From Xylona heveae TC161 (taxonomy: Eukaryota > Ascomycota > Xylonomycetes > Xylonales > Xylonaceae), in assembly GCF_001619985.1 (NCBI RefSeq), contig NW_017264197.1, forward strand, positions 1,302,001 to 1,366,000: 64,000 nucleotides of DNA. The letters are read 5' to 3'. The notes under the pieces were generated by a model. The model saw nothing but the letters and a program-made list of their open reading frames with translations, made no database searches and was not told where the DNA came from. The position numbers and the translations under genes are program-made. Shown here piece after piece: positions 1 through 10,631 of this stretch; positions within the stretch are counted from its first letter, which is position 1, and every line of letters begins with the position of its first letter.

Positions 1-213
1 GAGCATTGTCCCCATAAATTGCCTACCTCTTGCCTGCTTACAGCTACACCTCTCTGTTGTGCATGCGCCGATCGTCGTTCGCACTCCTCATCTTATTCGG
101 TTTATATTGATGGGGTGGGATTTGTCCGTCGCGCTACACGATGGCAGCGGTATTGTTGGATGTGTAAAGGTAGCAAATGGTCATCGTGAATTAAAACCTT
201 TTAGCTGACATAG

Positions 214-2021
214 GCTCTACAGAGTTCTGGGACGCGAGAATAGACGCTGCCAGCCCTCCGATTCCGCCATCTCAGACGAGGATTCCCGATATACCCGACC
301 AATCCGAATTTCTCGAGCGCTGGTATGATCACCATCGAGGGTACAGGAGAGTGCAGCATGAAGATGGCTCGGAAGGGAGAATTGAAGTTACCGGTGAGCC
401 TCTGCAAGAGGTCGCTCCAGGCCGTCTCCCGAGAAGCTTGGAAGAACTACGTGAGGCCCAAATAGAAGCGGAGCGACGTGAAGCTGCGAGTTCAGCGCTT
501 CAGCGAGAGCATGAATCAGAGACAGCGGGGAGTCTTTCCTCGGCGCTGAGCGCAGCTTTGGATGAAATCCGAGCAGCCACCGGGTCCGATCTGGACCCGG
601 ACCAAGACCCAGACGAAAGCGCCGAGGATGTTTCATCCAGATTCACGGCCATTGACAGAAACCTGAGAAGGAGACATGGTGATCAGGCAATATACATCAC
701 TGCACTGCGAAGAGAGCTAGAGCAGCTTCGTAGCAGCACCGAGAGAGTAATGGCCAGCCTACATGGCCTAGGCGAACGCGCCGAGGAATCCGCAGAATCA
801 TTGGCACGATCTGACTCCAGAGAAACAAGTCTGGGCAGACTTCGCCAGCAAGGTTTCTTTGCCCATGAAAGGAGGGCTCCTTCGGAGAGACCACTGCGAA
901 GCGGGTTGGTTCCGACAGTTGGCCAGCCTGACAGTAGCCAAGTCAACGATCCCATGGTGTCGATATCATCCATCCAAAACCGACTTGATGCAGCGAATGC
1001 GGCTCTTGAGAGAGCTCGGCGTGCAAGGGAGAGAGCGGCAGACGATCTTGAGGCATCTGAAAGTAACGTACAAGCTGCGCGAGAACGTGTGCGAGAGCTC
1101 GAACGGGAGCATCGCACCGTAGAGAATTACACTCGTACATTTGGCTCAAGGGAAGAGGTCGAAAGGCAAGGAGCCGATTATGAGAGTCCAATTACAGGAA
1201 TGTTCAATCGTGCCTGGGGTCGCTACAGAGAAAGAGAAGAGGAACAAAGACGAGATCGTATCTTACGAGAAATCGTTGCAGCTGAGGAGCAAGTCATGGA
1301 AGGAACCACCGGAGAGCCTTCAAGCGTAGCCGAAGCAAATCGAGCGCTAGAGGAAACGAGATTCAACAACGAGGCCGATGATGACGATGATATGCTTAAT
1401 GAGTATTATGCGGGGCTGCGGGCTCAAGGTTGGTCACAAATGCCCTGGGCGAGAGATGTACCGGTCCCCCAGACACTATCACCTACAATGCAATCTGGGG
1501 GTCATAGCCCACATGATCGGAATCGAAACGAGAGCAGTTCATCGACTGCAACGGCAAATCAAACGCTTGCCCAGGATGGCCTGTTTGTGACTAGGTTTGA
1601 ACCTAGATTGCGCGAGCTCTCATTGCTGGATTCTCCTTCTAGGGAATCGCTTCTCAGATGGCTTCGCATCAGAGCAAGCGCTCGATTTGACTTGGTCAAC
1701 GACCATGAAGAGGAAGAATCAGAGCCAGAAGGGGAGCGCAAAGGGCTAGATAATGAATCAAGTGGAAGACCGCCACCGAAAGAGAGCGAGGAGCTAACCG
1801 TAAACCTCGAATGCAAGATATGCTATACGCAGCTTGCAGATACGGTTGTGCTTCCATGCGGGCATCTGGTTATGTGCCAATGGTGCGCCGACATGCACGT
1901 TCCTCCCCATCGGCTTGACAAAACGAGACCAGCCACGACGGCCAGCTGCCCCTTGTGTCGAAAGAAGGTCAAGCAGAGAGTAAGTAGGGTTTTTCGTCAT
2001 TTCAAGCACGAGGTATACTGA
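214..2021 (+). CDS. Coiled-coil protein with C-terminal C3HC4 RING finger (putative E3 ubiquitin ligase)
   Basis: The frame is open from about 195 and ends at a stop at 2021. No convincing ATG lies at its start, so a first exon lies upstream. An acceptor at 212-213 (branch-like GCTGAC just before) and an ATG at 110 with a weak GTGTAA donor at 162 would fit in phase, but this is not certain. The N-terminal third is Pro- and Glu-rich, and two heptad-like alpha-helical stretches follow (about 430-540 and 980-1140). An acidic Ser-rich linker leads to the RING at about 1812-1965: CKIC, then CGH, CQWC and CPLC. The spacing between the third and fourth cysteine pairs is long (about 20 residues). This C-terminal RING placement resembles MUL1/CGRF1-like ligases, which transfer ubiquitin from an E2. 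Substrate and location cannot be read from the sequence. A short basic tail follows the RING. Confidence 0.8.
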
Positions 2022-2697
2022 CGACTCATGCACAGGCTCTGATTTATAGAGGGTAGACGGTTAATGCAGGACGAGTGAGGGTGTTATACGCTTGAATTGT
2101 ACTCAATTGCAACTACTTTTATCCAACATGTCTGGTCCATCTTCGCGGGGCGATCTAGAAATAGACTTTTTCGATACCTGAATAATAACGACTTCATGCA
2201 AATGTGTGCAGTGCCTTGTCAAGATCATTGAGAAATGGGCTACACATTAGCTAATCTCAATTGCAACTTACATTTCTGTTAATTCTGTTTATTTCTCCAG
2301 GTCTAATTGCAATACGGAGGAGGCGTTCCAGTTGTTAGAGAAAGCAGCCGTAGAATGGGTCTGTCCTCGCTATCCGATATCGTTGGGGACGGCTGGCTCG
2401 AGGTGGTGCGGGTGTGCCTATTTACGTTCCCGAGCACCACTCATGGGGAACCGGTCGGGTCTTTCCCCACACCAGAGCCACACTAGAGATGAGCCAAAAG
2501 ACAACGGCAGCGGAAAACGCCGTCAATTCGACAAGGACACATTGCACGCAAGGGACTTGCTTCTTCCCTAGTACTATCCAAACAATTGAAATCACATGGG
2601 ATTTGCCATGTTCCAATGGATTAATTATTACTGACATTGGGCGGAGTTCTTGAAATTAACTGGAGCTCGGCGCAATTGGATACCTTCAAGCAGCAAC
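2022..2697. other. Intergenic region between the RING gene and alg5
   Basis: No gene is supported. Two short overlapping ORFs on the + strand (2332-2653) are unrelated to each other and carry no recognisable domain. The stretch probably holds the 3' UTR of the RING gene and the promoter and leader of alg5. Confidence 0.5.
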
Positions 2698-4074
2698 ATG
2701 GGATACGCCAATGGTGTTGCGGGTACTCTCTACGAGCTCCTCAATTTGATCCAAGCAGCTCCACTTCCTTTGTTAATCCTCCTTCTCGTGACTTTGACTG
2801 TTGGAGGTGCTTCCTTTGTAGGAAACCTGATGACTTGCAATTAGATAGCTTACGCTAATTTTTTCTTCAATACTAGCTCTACGTTGCTATCTTGATAGTC
2901 GCTCCCACGCCTCGACCGCCTCGTCGATCTGAGAAGACATATAGGACTATCTTGCCGGACGGAAGTACCAGCTCTCCCAAGCAATTGCCATGCTGGAAAG
3001 ATCAATACGATGCGCAGAAAGAGGCGGCGCATAAAAAAGGGGACTTTTCTGAAGAAAATGTAGAGCTCGAGGCCCCTGAGATTTTCATGTCTGTCGTTGT
3101 TCCGGCATTCAATGAAGAAGAACGCTTGGCTATTATGCTTGAGGAAGCCGTGGTTTATCTCAAATCGACGTATCATGGTGCAAACAAGAGCAACGGCGAG
3201 TTGGAGCCTGAGCGAAGAGAAGTAACAAATACCGCCGCCCGCCACGCACAATCGAAAAATACTCCACCTAACAGAGCGATCCCGAAGCCTTTCCACGGAT
3301 GGGAAATACTTGTTGTTTCGGACGGTTCGACGGATAAGACTGTGGAGACGGCGCTCACATTTGCGCGCAATCATCACCTCTCAGAAGTGCAGCAGCGAGG
3401 CGATGAGACAGTCATTAGCGCAAAAGATTCTGCTACCGTGGAAGGGTCTATTAGAGTTGTATCACTAGAGGAGAACCGCGGAAAGGGTGGTGCTGTGACG
3501 CATGGACTTCGGCATGTACGAGGGTGTTATGCAATTTTCGCTGACGCGGACGGCGCGACTCAATTTGATGACCTTGGAAAGCTGGTCAAGGAGTGCCAAA
3601 AGGTCGAAGATCCACAGGGTCGAGGCATCGCGATCGGCTCTCGAGCACACTTGGTTGGCAGCGAAGCTGTTGTCAAGGTATACACGTCCACTCCATTTCT
3701 TGATGAAATTTGCTTACCCTTTTATGCAGCGCTCGTTTCTGCGGAATTTTCTTATGCATTCATTTCATTTACTACTCCGTATCCTTACTCCGCCTGCGAC
3801 TGCAGCTATCAGGGATACACAGTGCGGCTTCAAACTATTTTCTCGGGCTTCACTTCCATACATTATACCCTATATGCACTCTGAAGGATGGATTTTTGAC
3901 GTGGAGATGCTTATGCTTGCGGAGAGTGCTAACATTCCAATGGCCGAGGTAGCCGTATGTTGGAAAGAAATTAAGGGTAGTAAATTAAACGTTATCTGGG
4001 ATAGCTTGGGGATGGCATGGGGACTAGCTGTCCTCAGAGCCGCATGGGGCGTTGGTGTTTATAGACGGTCTTAG
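2698..4074 (+). CDS. alg5: Dolichyl-phosphate beta-glucosyltransferase (ALG5)
   Basis: Three exons, all joined in phase 0: 2698-2817, 2877-3677 and 3730-4074, giving about 421 residues. The enzyme transfers glucose from UDP-glucose to dolichyl phosphate at the ER membrane; the Dol-P-Glc feeds the last glucosylation steps of the N-glycan precursor. The N-terminus is a hydrophobic membrane anchor (residues about 18-50) spanning the first intron. A GT2 fold follows: SVVVPAFNEEERL near residue 112, VVSDGSTDKT near 190, ENRGKGGAV near 235, and the metal/nucleotide-binding DADGAT near 263. The family signature DTQCGFKLFSR lies in exon 3, just before the GWIFDVEML block. Length is slightly above that of yeast Alg5 because of a low-complexity insert after the first GT2 strand (RREVTNTAARH region). 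Intron 1 contains a GCTAAT branch-like site. Confidence 0.95.
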
Positions 4075-4401
4075 ATTATCTTGTTTTGAACCAAAATTCC
4101 ATCATGCATATTATTTTCTAATCTCAGATTACCCAAATTGGACTTTCTGAATTGGCTGGAGGAAGACATCGGGTAGCTATGGTGAGAGATGGGAGTCAAA
4201 TATCGACCATGAGTTACCGCATCGGAATAGACTATTCTAGGTGACTACAGTGGTGTATATACAGACGATATCGGGGGGTTGTTTGGTGGTGATATCTAGC
4301 AGGAGGGGCTCGCTTGCGGTGCTGGCTGACCGACAGATCAGTGGACACTACTTGCAGGTAATGTAACTATCGGCTCCAGAGGTACTGATTGGTTCAGCCC
4401 C

Positions 4402-4424
4402 CACCTGCAGTTTAGCAGCAGGTG
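4402..4424. repeat. Short inverted repeat upstream of the hydrolase
   Basis: CACCTGC and GCAGGTG arms are separated by nine bases and lie about 190 bp before the TATA box. The symmetry would suit a dimeric regulator (E-box-like CACCTG core), but binding is inferred only from symmetry and position. Confidence 0.4.
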
Positions 4425-4615
4425 CGCCTGGCAATTAGTTACCCTCATTGTGGATTCCGACTCTCACTGTCGACCGCGAGTAGTATGGAGTGATATATGA
4501 ATTATCAGGGGTCCAAGGGGGCAATTATCCATATAACTTGGGTGGTTGGTGAATTTGTCAGCAGCTTGCTTGCCTGGCAACACCCCCCCTATATACAGTC
4601 GAGTAAGCAGCTGGC

Positions 4616-4622
4616 TATAAAA
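4616..4622 (+). promoter_or_regulatory. TATA box of the alpha/beta hydrolase gene
   Basis: TATAAAA lies 96 bp before the ATG at 4712 and is followed by an A/C-rich leader, the usual arrangement for a regulated fungal promoter. Confidence 0.65.
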
Positions 4623-4711
4623 CCAAGCTCTTACATCCACTCAATTAGAAAATAGTACCTTATTGACTGTGAAAAAGAAACCCTTTTCTCTGTCCTCAGA
4701 CATCAGACATC

Positions 4712-5826
4712 ATGGCGCAGGGAATGGAGGAAGGGTACATTGCCCTCCCGTCGAAACCTTCAGCAACGATCAGTTACAGTTTCATTCCAGGTACCTCATT
4801 GCCATCACCGCGGACGAGGCTCGTCGTCTTTTTAAACGGCTTAATGCTCCCCAAAATACTCTGGCTTCCTGTGACCAGAGCCCTCATATCCAAAGGGGAG
4901 CACGATGAAAAGGGCTATCCATCTATGCTCTGTTATGACCGATACGGGCAGGGTGCAACTACCGATAAAGACCCGGCCGACAGGAGCGGAGATGGTCATG
5001 GCCACGATGTGTCTGACGCGGTAGCTGACTTACACGAACTCATCAAATGCATTGCTGCTACGAAACTGGATATTGCAGAGAGCGACTTTGGAAGCCTCGA
5101 CTTAGTATTCGTCTGCAACTCCATTGGGTGCGCTATCGCGCGTCTCTACGCTCAGACATATCCAAACACTGTGTCCGGGCTTCTCTTCTTAGACTCTATC
5201 ATGGCAAATTCAGATTTCGTATCCATTTGGCCCGACCCAGATGCGGCGGATTTTGATGCAAATGCACTTCCGAAGGGCGTGACTGTTGAGGATATTAGGG
5301 TTGCATGTGAGAAGTCTGGTGCCATGTTCCATCCCAGCGTTCCTAATAGTGAAGGATTGAGTCGAAGAAACTTGGCTCAACTCCTCCCTTATTCCGATGG
5401 GCCTCAGTTAGTAGGGCCTAGGAACGGGACACCGTTGTTGACGGTTGTGGGACATGACTGGGAGGCATTTGCGCAAGAGGGTTTGGAGGTAGGTAATACC
5501 AGCTGTATCCGCCAATGGTCGAGACACGAGGAAGAATGATATCAGTGTTCCTCTAACAATACTGTGCTATGCTTCATTTTTATAGTTATGCATAAATGCT
5601 GACCATTTTACAGCGCACTAGGACCCCCATTGCTCTTACAATGAATTATACAAACCCATATTGGCACCGGTACAATCAAGACTTGGTGAACATTGTTCCA
5701 CCCAGTCAAAGAAGGGGCCCTATTTTTGCAAAAGGTTGTGGTCATTTCATCCAACGAGACGATCCATTGTTTGTTGCAGAGGAGCTTTCTCTTCTGTTGA
5801 AGTGGATGGACGCTCGGGATATATAA
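4712..5826 (+). CDS. Alpha/beta-hydrolase fold protein
   Basis: Two exons, 4712-5488 and 5614-5826, joined in phase 0 (donor GTAGGT, branch GCTGAC, acceptor TACAG), giving about 329 residues. The first strand block is RLVVFLNGLMLP, followed by CYDRYGQGATT. The nucleophile elbow is VCNSIGCA with Ser at about 137, followed by an ARLYAQTYP helix. VVGHDW near residue 250 is a possible acid region, and the catalytic-type His is in GCGHF at about 303, encoded by exon 2. The triad is thus complete only in the spliced product. No signal peptide is visible, so it is probably intracellular. The family hydrolyses esters, lactones or epoxides among others, and the substrate cannot be deduced. The strong TATA promoter suggests regulated expression. 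Neighbours give no pathway context. Confidence 0.85.
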
Positions 5827-6927
5827 AAGAAACCGATGTTGCGACCCCATCCAGATGGATTTCAGCACGGTAGAATGAAATTCAAACTCGTAACGACAAA
5901 GATGAATTGGTACTTGTGAAGCTCTGACAGAATAGGTCTTTGATATCATTCATAGACGCTTTATTTCCAATGGACCATTATTTCAATAAACAATTTACCA
6001 GCATAAATGTAGACCAAGTGACAATGAAGCGGAGACTTTTTGTGCAAGGGACAGATACCCCGCCAGATTCGCAGGAACTCGGGTCTCATACAATGTATCA
6101 CTCCTAGTTCGAACGGGCGATTCACAGGTTTATGACTTGATATTATTGGCTAGCGATTCTTCCATTCTCCAGGGGCTCGCCAGGTACCGGGCCCTGATAG
6201 GGCCGAGCGAATGGTCAAGCAAATCCAAGACGATCTGACAGATCATCCAGACCTGTCGCTCAAAGCGATAGGCCGACGTCCTTTCAGCTTTTCCTGTTGG
6301 CGGAACGATCCTCACGGTCTTCTTGCGCTGTTCCTCAGTGACCGTAGCAAGCCCGCATCGTTTGCCGTGGCAAATGGCTTAGAACCTATTAGAAAAAGGC
6401 CTTTGAAATAGTATGGTGTAAATGGGGGTAGAGACTCTCATGATTGTTAACAAAGTGGGGATCGTGCCTTCAGTTAGGTCGACCGAGAAAGTGGCCGAAG
6501 TTGACCTGGCCCAAGACTCACTATAACTCAGTGGAGAAAGGCGTCGCATCCCCACCTGGAGACAGCTCGGGTAGTCGACGACGGGCCCTTCCAAATGAAG
6601 CGCTTAGAATGCTCTAGTCCCTGACTGTGGAAAGAGTGTGCTCGCTACAGGTCTACTTCACCGCCTTCATCCTCCCTTCCATTACTTCACTCTTTTTCAT
6701 TGCCAATTGCTTTGATCTTCACGATTTCATTTGAAACCCGATCTTGTCACGCTTCTTCCTATGGTACGAGAGCTTCCATAGCGCACGATTTCAGTGGTAT
6801 TGTCCTAACGGCAGCTTTGGCCGAAGGTAATCGCAAGTTCGAAAGAACGAACAAAATTAGAGCTAACAGGCCACAAAAATAGGAAACCCTCTACCACTCC
6901 CCTGAAAAACTCCCCTCAGAAGCCATC
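5827..6927. other. Intergenic region
   Basis: No gene is supported. It contains a possible polyadenylation signal at 5985-5990 and, near 6660-6720, a C/T-rich stretch that is likely promoter of the next gene. Small ORFs at 6130-6594 on both strands overlap each other and look random. Confidence 0.5.
5985..5990 (+). terminator. Possible polyadenylation signal of the hydrolase gene
   Basis: An AATAAA lies 159 bp after the hydrolase stop codon, within A/T-rich DNA. It is assigned by position only, and fungal signals are degenerate. Confidence 0.3.
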
Positions 6928-8322
6928 ATGTCGACGTCTTCATCACATAGTTTGTCCTTTCTTCCCACGCCAGCCTTTGCCAATCCCAACAATGAAAATC
7001 TTCCACCAATCTTCCCGCCGCCGTCCTTGACGTCACCGAACGCGACTGCCTTCCGCCAGGTTGGCTCTCCCAATGGATTGCTTCCTGTCGAGGAATACTT
7101 TTCACCTCTGCGGTCCCCTGTTGCGACCGACATTCGCAGCGCGGACTCGTGTCCACCGCGCCAATCTATCCCCTCAGCCAGCCAAGTTCCTCCTGCGAGA
7201 GCAGCATCGGTACCTACTGTTTCGCTCACAACGAATTACATCGAGCAGTCACGACTTTTGCTTGAGCAACAGCGGAAGGTGTTTGAGCAAGAGAGGCAGC
7301 TATTTCAACAGGAGCGTGCTATGTGGGAGACTGAACGTAAGGTGTTACAGGCACGTATTGCAGAACTAGAATCGGCAGCGGGACCGTTTGGGAAAAGAAG
7401 CGGGATTTCTACACCGTTAGAAGGATATCCAGCACTTAGTCTTTCAACGAAAGTCCCGCTTGGTGCCGGAAATCTGAGCAGCCAGAGCTCAAGGCAAACT
7501 ACCCCACTCGACCAAACCGAGAGGTTCTGGGAGGGCGGGTCTTCGCGGAAAAGCTCTGGAGGAACATCAAGAACGTTTTCTTCTGCAATGAGGGAAGACC
7601 ACCATTTACCAAGTATTTCGGAGAATGCTCCGTCTTTGGGCAAAGAGCCCCAGGAAATCTCGCCAGGAGCCAGTCTCTCACCAGCCGGAAACAGTGTGGT
7701 AGGAAACGGGATAGATATTTCGCTAGTGGAAAAGGAACTGGATGGCATCAGCCTTAAACCCACCGCGTTGCCCCCAGAGATAGTGGCGAAGGTCACTTCA
7801 CCTTCAGCGGCCTCGCCCTTGCGATCCTCATCACCGTCGCGTGCTCCGAATGATCGCAACACGGGTTCTGAAAATCTCGCTCCCCCAGTGGATAATCTCA
7901 CTATGGACGCCGGTCATACACCTCCAGCGCCACGACCTCTGGACGAAAACACAAGTGCTATTCCTACTCCAAGACAAACTCGCGCTGAGGTATCAGCAAA
8001 TGACCAAGAACTTCCACCGCCCATCCCCGAAGAGGAGACAGATGGCGACGTCGAGCTGCGAGGACCGCTTGGCCTGACGAATGTTACTGCCAAGGACGAA
8101 ATTTTCCTCAACCAATTGAATTCAAAACTGGTTCAAGCTGCAGAGCAAATGGCTTCTCTGGCATCTGAAACCAGCTCGACCACCGATGCAAGTTCGGAAA
8201 CCAATACGAACGACAACCAAGAAGGTTCTGCAGCCGGTCAGGAGCCAGAAGTCAAACTCAAGTTCAAAAGAAGCATGAATTTCGGTAGTGCATTTGGATC
8301 ATCGAATGTGGGGCGGTCGTGA
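6928..8322 (+). CDS. Ser/Pro-rich protein with a short coiled coil, unknown function
   Basis: One uninterrupted reading frame of 464 codons, starting at an ATG with CATC before it. I do not recognise a named family. Residues about 1-95 are Pro/Ser/Asn-rich and probably disordered. Residues about 107-148 form a strong Glu/Gln/Arg coiled coil rich in EQ(E/Q)R units (EQQRKVFEQERQLFQQERAM). A long Ser/Thr/Pro region follows. The C-terminus has a hydrophobic-charged block around LRGPLGLTNV and DEIFLNQLNSKLVQAAEQM, then a short basic motif KLKFKRSMNFGSAFG before the end. The ordered tail after a long disordered middle suggests a scaffold or adaptor, but this is inference. No signal peptide or membrane segment is visible. 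Confidence 0.75.
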   Translation: MSTSSSHSLSFLPTPAFANPNNENLPPIFPPPSLTSPNATAFRQVGSPNGLLPVEEYFSPLRSPVATDIRSADSCPPRQSIPSASQVPPARAASVPTVSLTTNYIEQSRLLLEQQRKVFEQERQLFQQERAMWETERKVLQARIAELESAAGPFGKRSGISTPLEGYPALSLSTKVPLGAGNLSSQSSRQTTPLDQTERFWEGGSSRKSSGGTSRTFSSAMREDHHLPSISENAPSLGKEPQEISPGASLSPAGNSVVGNGIDISLVEKELDGISLKPTALPPEIVAKVTSPSAASPLRSSSPSRAPNDRNTGSENLAPPVDNLTMDAGHTPPAPRPLDENTSAIPTPRQTRAEVSANDQELPPPIPEEETDGDVELRGPLGLTNVTAKDEIFLNQLNSKLVQAAEQMASLASETSSTTDASSETNTNDNQEGSAAGQEPEVKLKFKRSMNFGSAFGSSNVGRS

Positions 8323-10102
8323 TGCTTACATGGGCAGTAATCGTTGCGTCATTATGGTTAGATTATCTTCTTTCAGAGTCAAAAGAACACGGGAGGAGTT
8401 TCATAGCAGTGATGGCATTTCGGGCATTAAGATTGCTTTGCGCACGTTTTGTTACAGCCTGACCTACAAGAATTTCATGTGGCATTCTCTGATGGCATTT
8501 CTATGAGCAGATGCTTTGATTTCAAGTTCAGCCGACGAACCATTCGCGGGCAATCTTGTATTATTGTCGCAACGGAGGTAGCTTCACTCTGAAAATCTCT
8601 GATTGTATCATCCAACGAGAAGGTTTTGGGAGCGCAGCGTCACTTATTATTTGCACTTGATATGCGCTTTGCTCAAAGATTATTAAATTATGCCGGTAAA
8701 CTTTGCACTTTCACTACACGCATTAAATCATCTCCACCAACGTCCATACCCAACAGCGAGAATAAATTAGACTTTAGAACAATGCCTATTTTGATAACAG
8801 CGATATGATCTGATATAAGAGCAAAGCCGATTTCTTTTAGTTTATTATTGCTTGGTAACTATATCGCATCAATAAGTGGTACGCAAACCAGGCCCTTTAT
8901 CAGTTGCCCGGATTTGGACTTGGGGTGTAGCTCCGGGTTCTTAACTTCAAACCTCTCCTTGGGCTTCCCTTGCATCCAACGCGTCCAACCGTTTCAAGGG
9001 AAAGCCAACCCCACGCGAATCATACATTGCTGCTACTGTATTGTCCCTGGTGGCTTATGCAGGGTTTTCTTTCTTCGCATTTAATAATGGCCTTTTACTT
9101 ACCTGATGATCCCAGAGAGACGGAAATCCTCGGTACCTACAGCCGTATCGACCGACGCAAGCCCTGAAGCCAAGCAAGCCCTTGTCAAGGGGGCCCGGCT
9201 TATTCAACGCACAGTCTACATGCAAGGCTGATCATCTTTCGACGTGCTTCCTCAAGGCCTCTCTTTTCCCACCTTTATTATCTCAGATGTGATCAATATC
9301 AAATCTTCACAAATGTGCGAGTACATGAAAAACGCTCCAGCGTTTCGCCAGACACACTACAATCCCTTGGTGATTTCGTCATTGTGCCACCAAGACCACC
9401 CACTTTCGTCGCCTTATTTCTCTTCGTCCATATTCGTCTGAACCTTTTCTCTTTTTTCCTTTCCAAGGCACACAATAGGGCAAACCTGTGGCTGCTTCAT
9501 CTTGCAACAAATGCAACCCCGAAATTGTCTGGCCCTAGCGCAATACGAAACAAGGCTCTCTATCCTGCTTCCCCGACTCGAATGAGTGCGTTGCTTATCA
9601 CCTGGCGCGGGGGTTCTCGGGATGTCTTTATACACATCCCAAACATCTGATTCATCCCTGTGGTTCGACTTAGACACGCAGTCTTTTTCCTTTCTTACGC
9701 TCACCCATGGCCCAAAAAGGGCCCACGATACTTTTAGCAGACAAGTGTCCAAGGCTCGCCAAGGACCACGTCCATGTCCCTTTTTGCCCCGTTTCTACTA
9801 CTTTTGTGCCTTACCTGGGCCATTTTCCTGACGGGCGTCCCTTTCGAGTTGAAACACTCCTTGCTGATGCCCTTTTCGATCCTCGTCCCTTGGGCTTACC
9901 TAACTTTCCCAACTTGCAATGTGCAGAGCAATCAGCTAACGACAACAGCTCTTTACTTGCTCTTATTCTATCTCATCCCTACGTTGACCCTATTCGTCAG
10001 ACACATACGGATTCGGCTACACACCATTGACCAAGACATCCATGTGTGATATGATGTATGAAGAAAGGGGAACCACCATACGATGCATTTTCGCTTCGAG
10101 GT

Positions 10103-10134
10103 GTATGTATGTATGTATGTATGGATGTATGTAT
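10103..10134 (+). repeat. GTAT tetranucleotide microsatellite
   Basis: About eight copies of GTAT with one G substitution (GTATGGAT) near the end. It is intergenic. Confidence 0.9.
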
Positions 10135-10572
10135 CAGGATTATCCTGTCTTGTCTCATGTACGGGGACGCAGGCCTGCAGACCGGCAGACCTGCAAGCTT
10201 GCAAACCTCTGTGCGCTACAGCCTACTACCGTGCGCTTGGGTTCGTACGCAGCAGCCCTGTTCCCCGGGCTGAAGCCAAGATAATACCACACGGTAGGAT
10301 ATAAGTCCAAGGGATATGCAATTAAAAGTTTTCGCTGCCCTCGATTGATTTTGACTGTCGTTATTCTGTACCCTCCTTTTGTCAGGTGTTCTTTTGTCTC
10401 CTTATTGTTCTCATTGTTGAGCCTTTTTGTGGAAAGCAAGTGCCGAAGAGGAAGAGCGGGTTTCTTTTCATCTTCGAATTCTTTGTCTTCTTCATTGTCT
10501 GGGATCAGCTCACTACTCTGTCTCGCTCTCAACTTCTTGCTCTGTGGCCTATACGGACTCCGGCTCCAGGGA

Positions 10573-10579
10573 TATATAT
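10573..10579 (+). promoter_or_regulatory. Possible TATA box of the secreted-protein gene
   Basis: TATATAT sits 59 bp before the ATG at 10632, allowing a leader of some 25-35 nt. It is plausible, but other start sites in the pyrimidine-rich upstream DNA are possible. Confidence 0.4.
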
Positions 10580-10631
10580 CAACTCCCCACGACCAAAATA
10601 TACAAACGTCATCTCTCGACATCTCGACAAA

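Larger units (their letters stand above)
4075..4711. other. Intergenic region with the promoter of the alpha/beta hydrolase
   Basis: It contains a 7-bp perfect inverted repeat (CACCTGC at 4402-4408, GCAGGTG at 4418-4424), a further GCAGGT at 4355, a run of C before 4590 and a TATA box at 4616. No coding potential is seen. Confidence 0.6.
8323..10631. other. Long intergenic region upstream of the secreted-protein gene
   Basis: About 2.3 kb without a supported gene. The second half (about 9230-10600) is C/T-rich on the + strand, as is common in fungal promoters. It contains a GTAT microsatellite at 10103-10134, a stretch of repeated GCAGACC/GCAAGC-like words at 10170-10205, and a TATATAT at 10573. 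Many overlapping short ORFs here are shadows of low-complexity DNA. Confidence 0.5.

Noticed and set aside
683-1117. Antisense ORF opposite the RING gene
   Set aside because: It is Arg/Ser-rich shadow of the Glu/Arg coiled-coil coding sequence.
7305-7901. 198-codon antisense ORF inside the coiled-coil gene
   Set aside because: It is a shadow of the Ser/Pro-rich frame, without domain or splice context.
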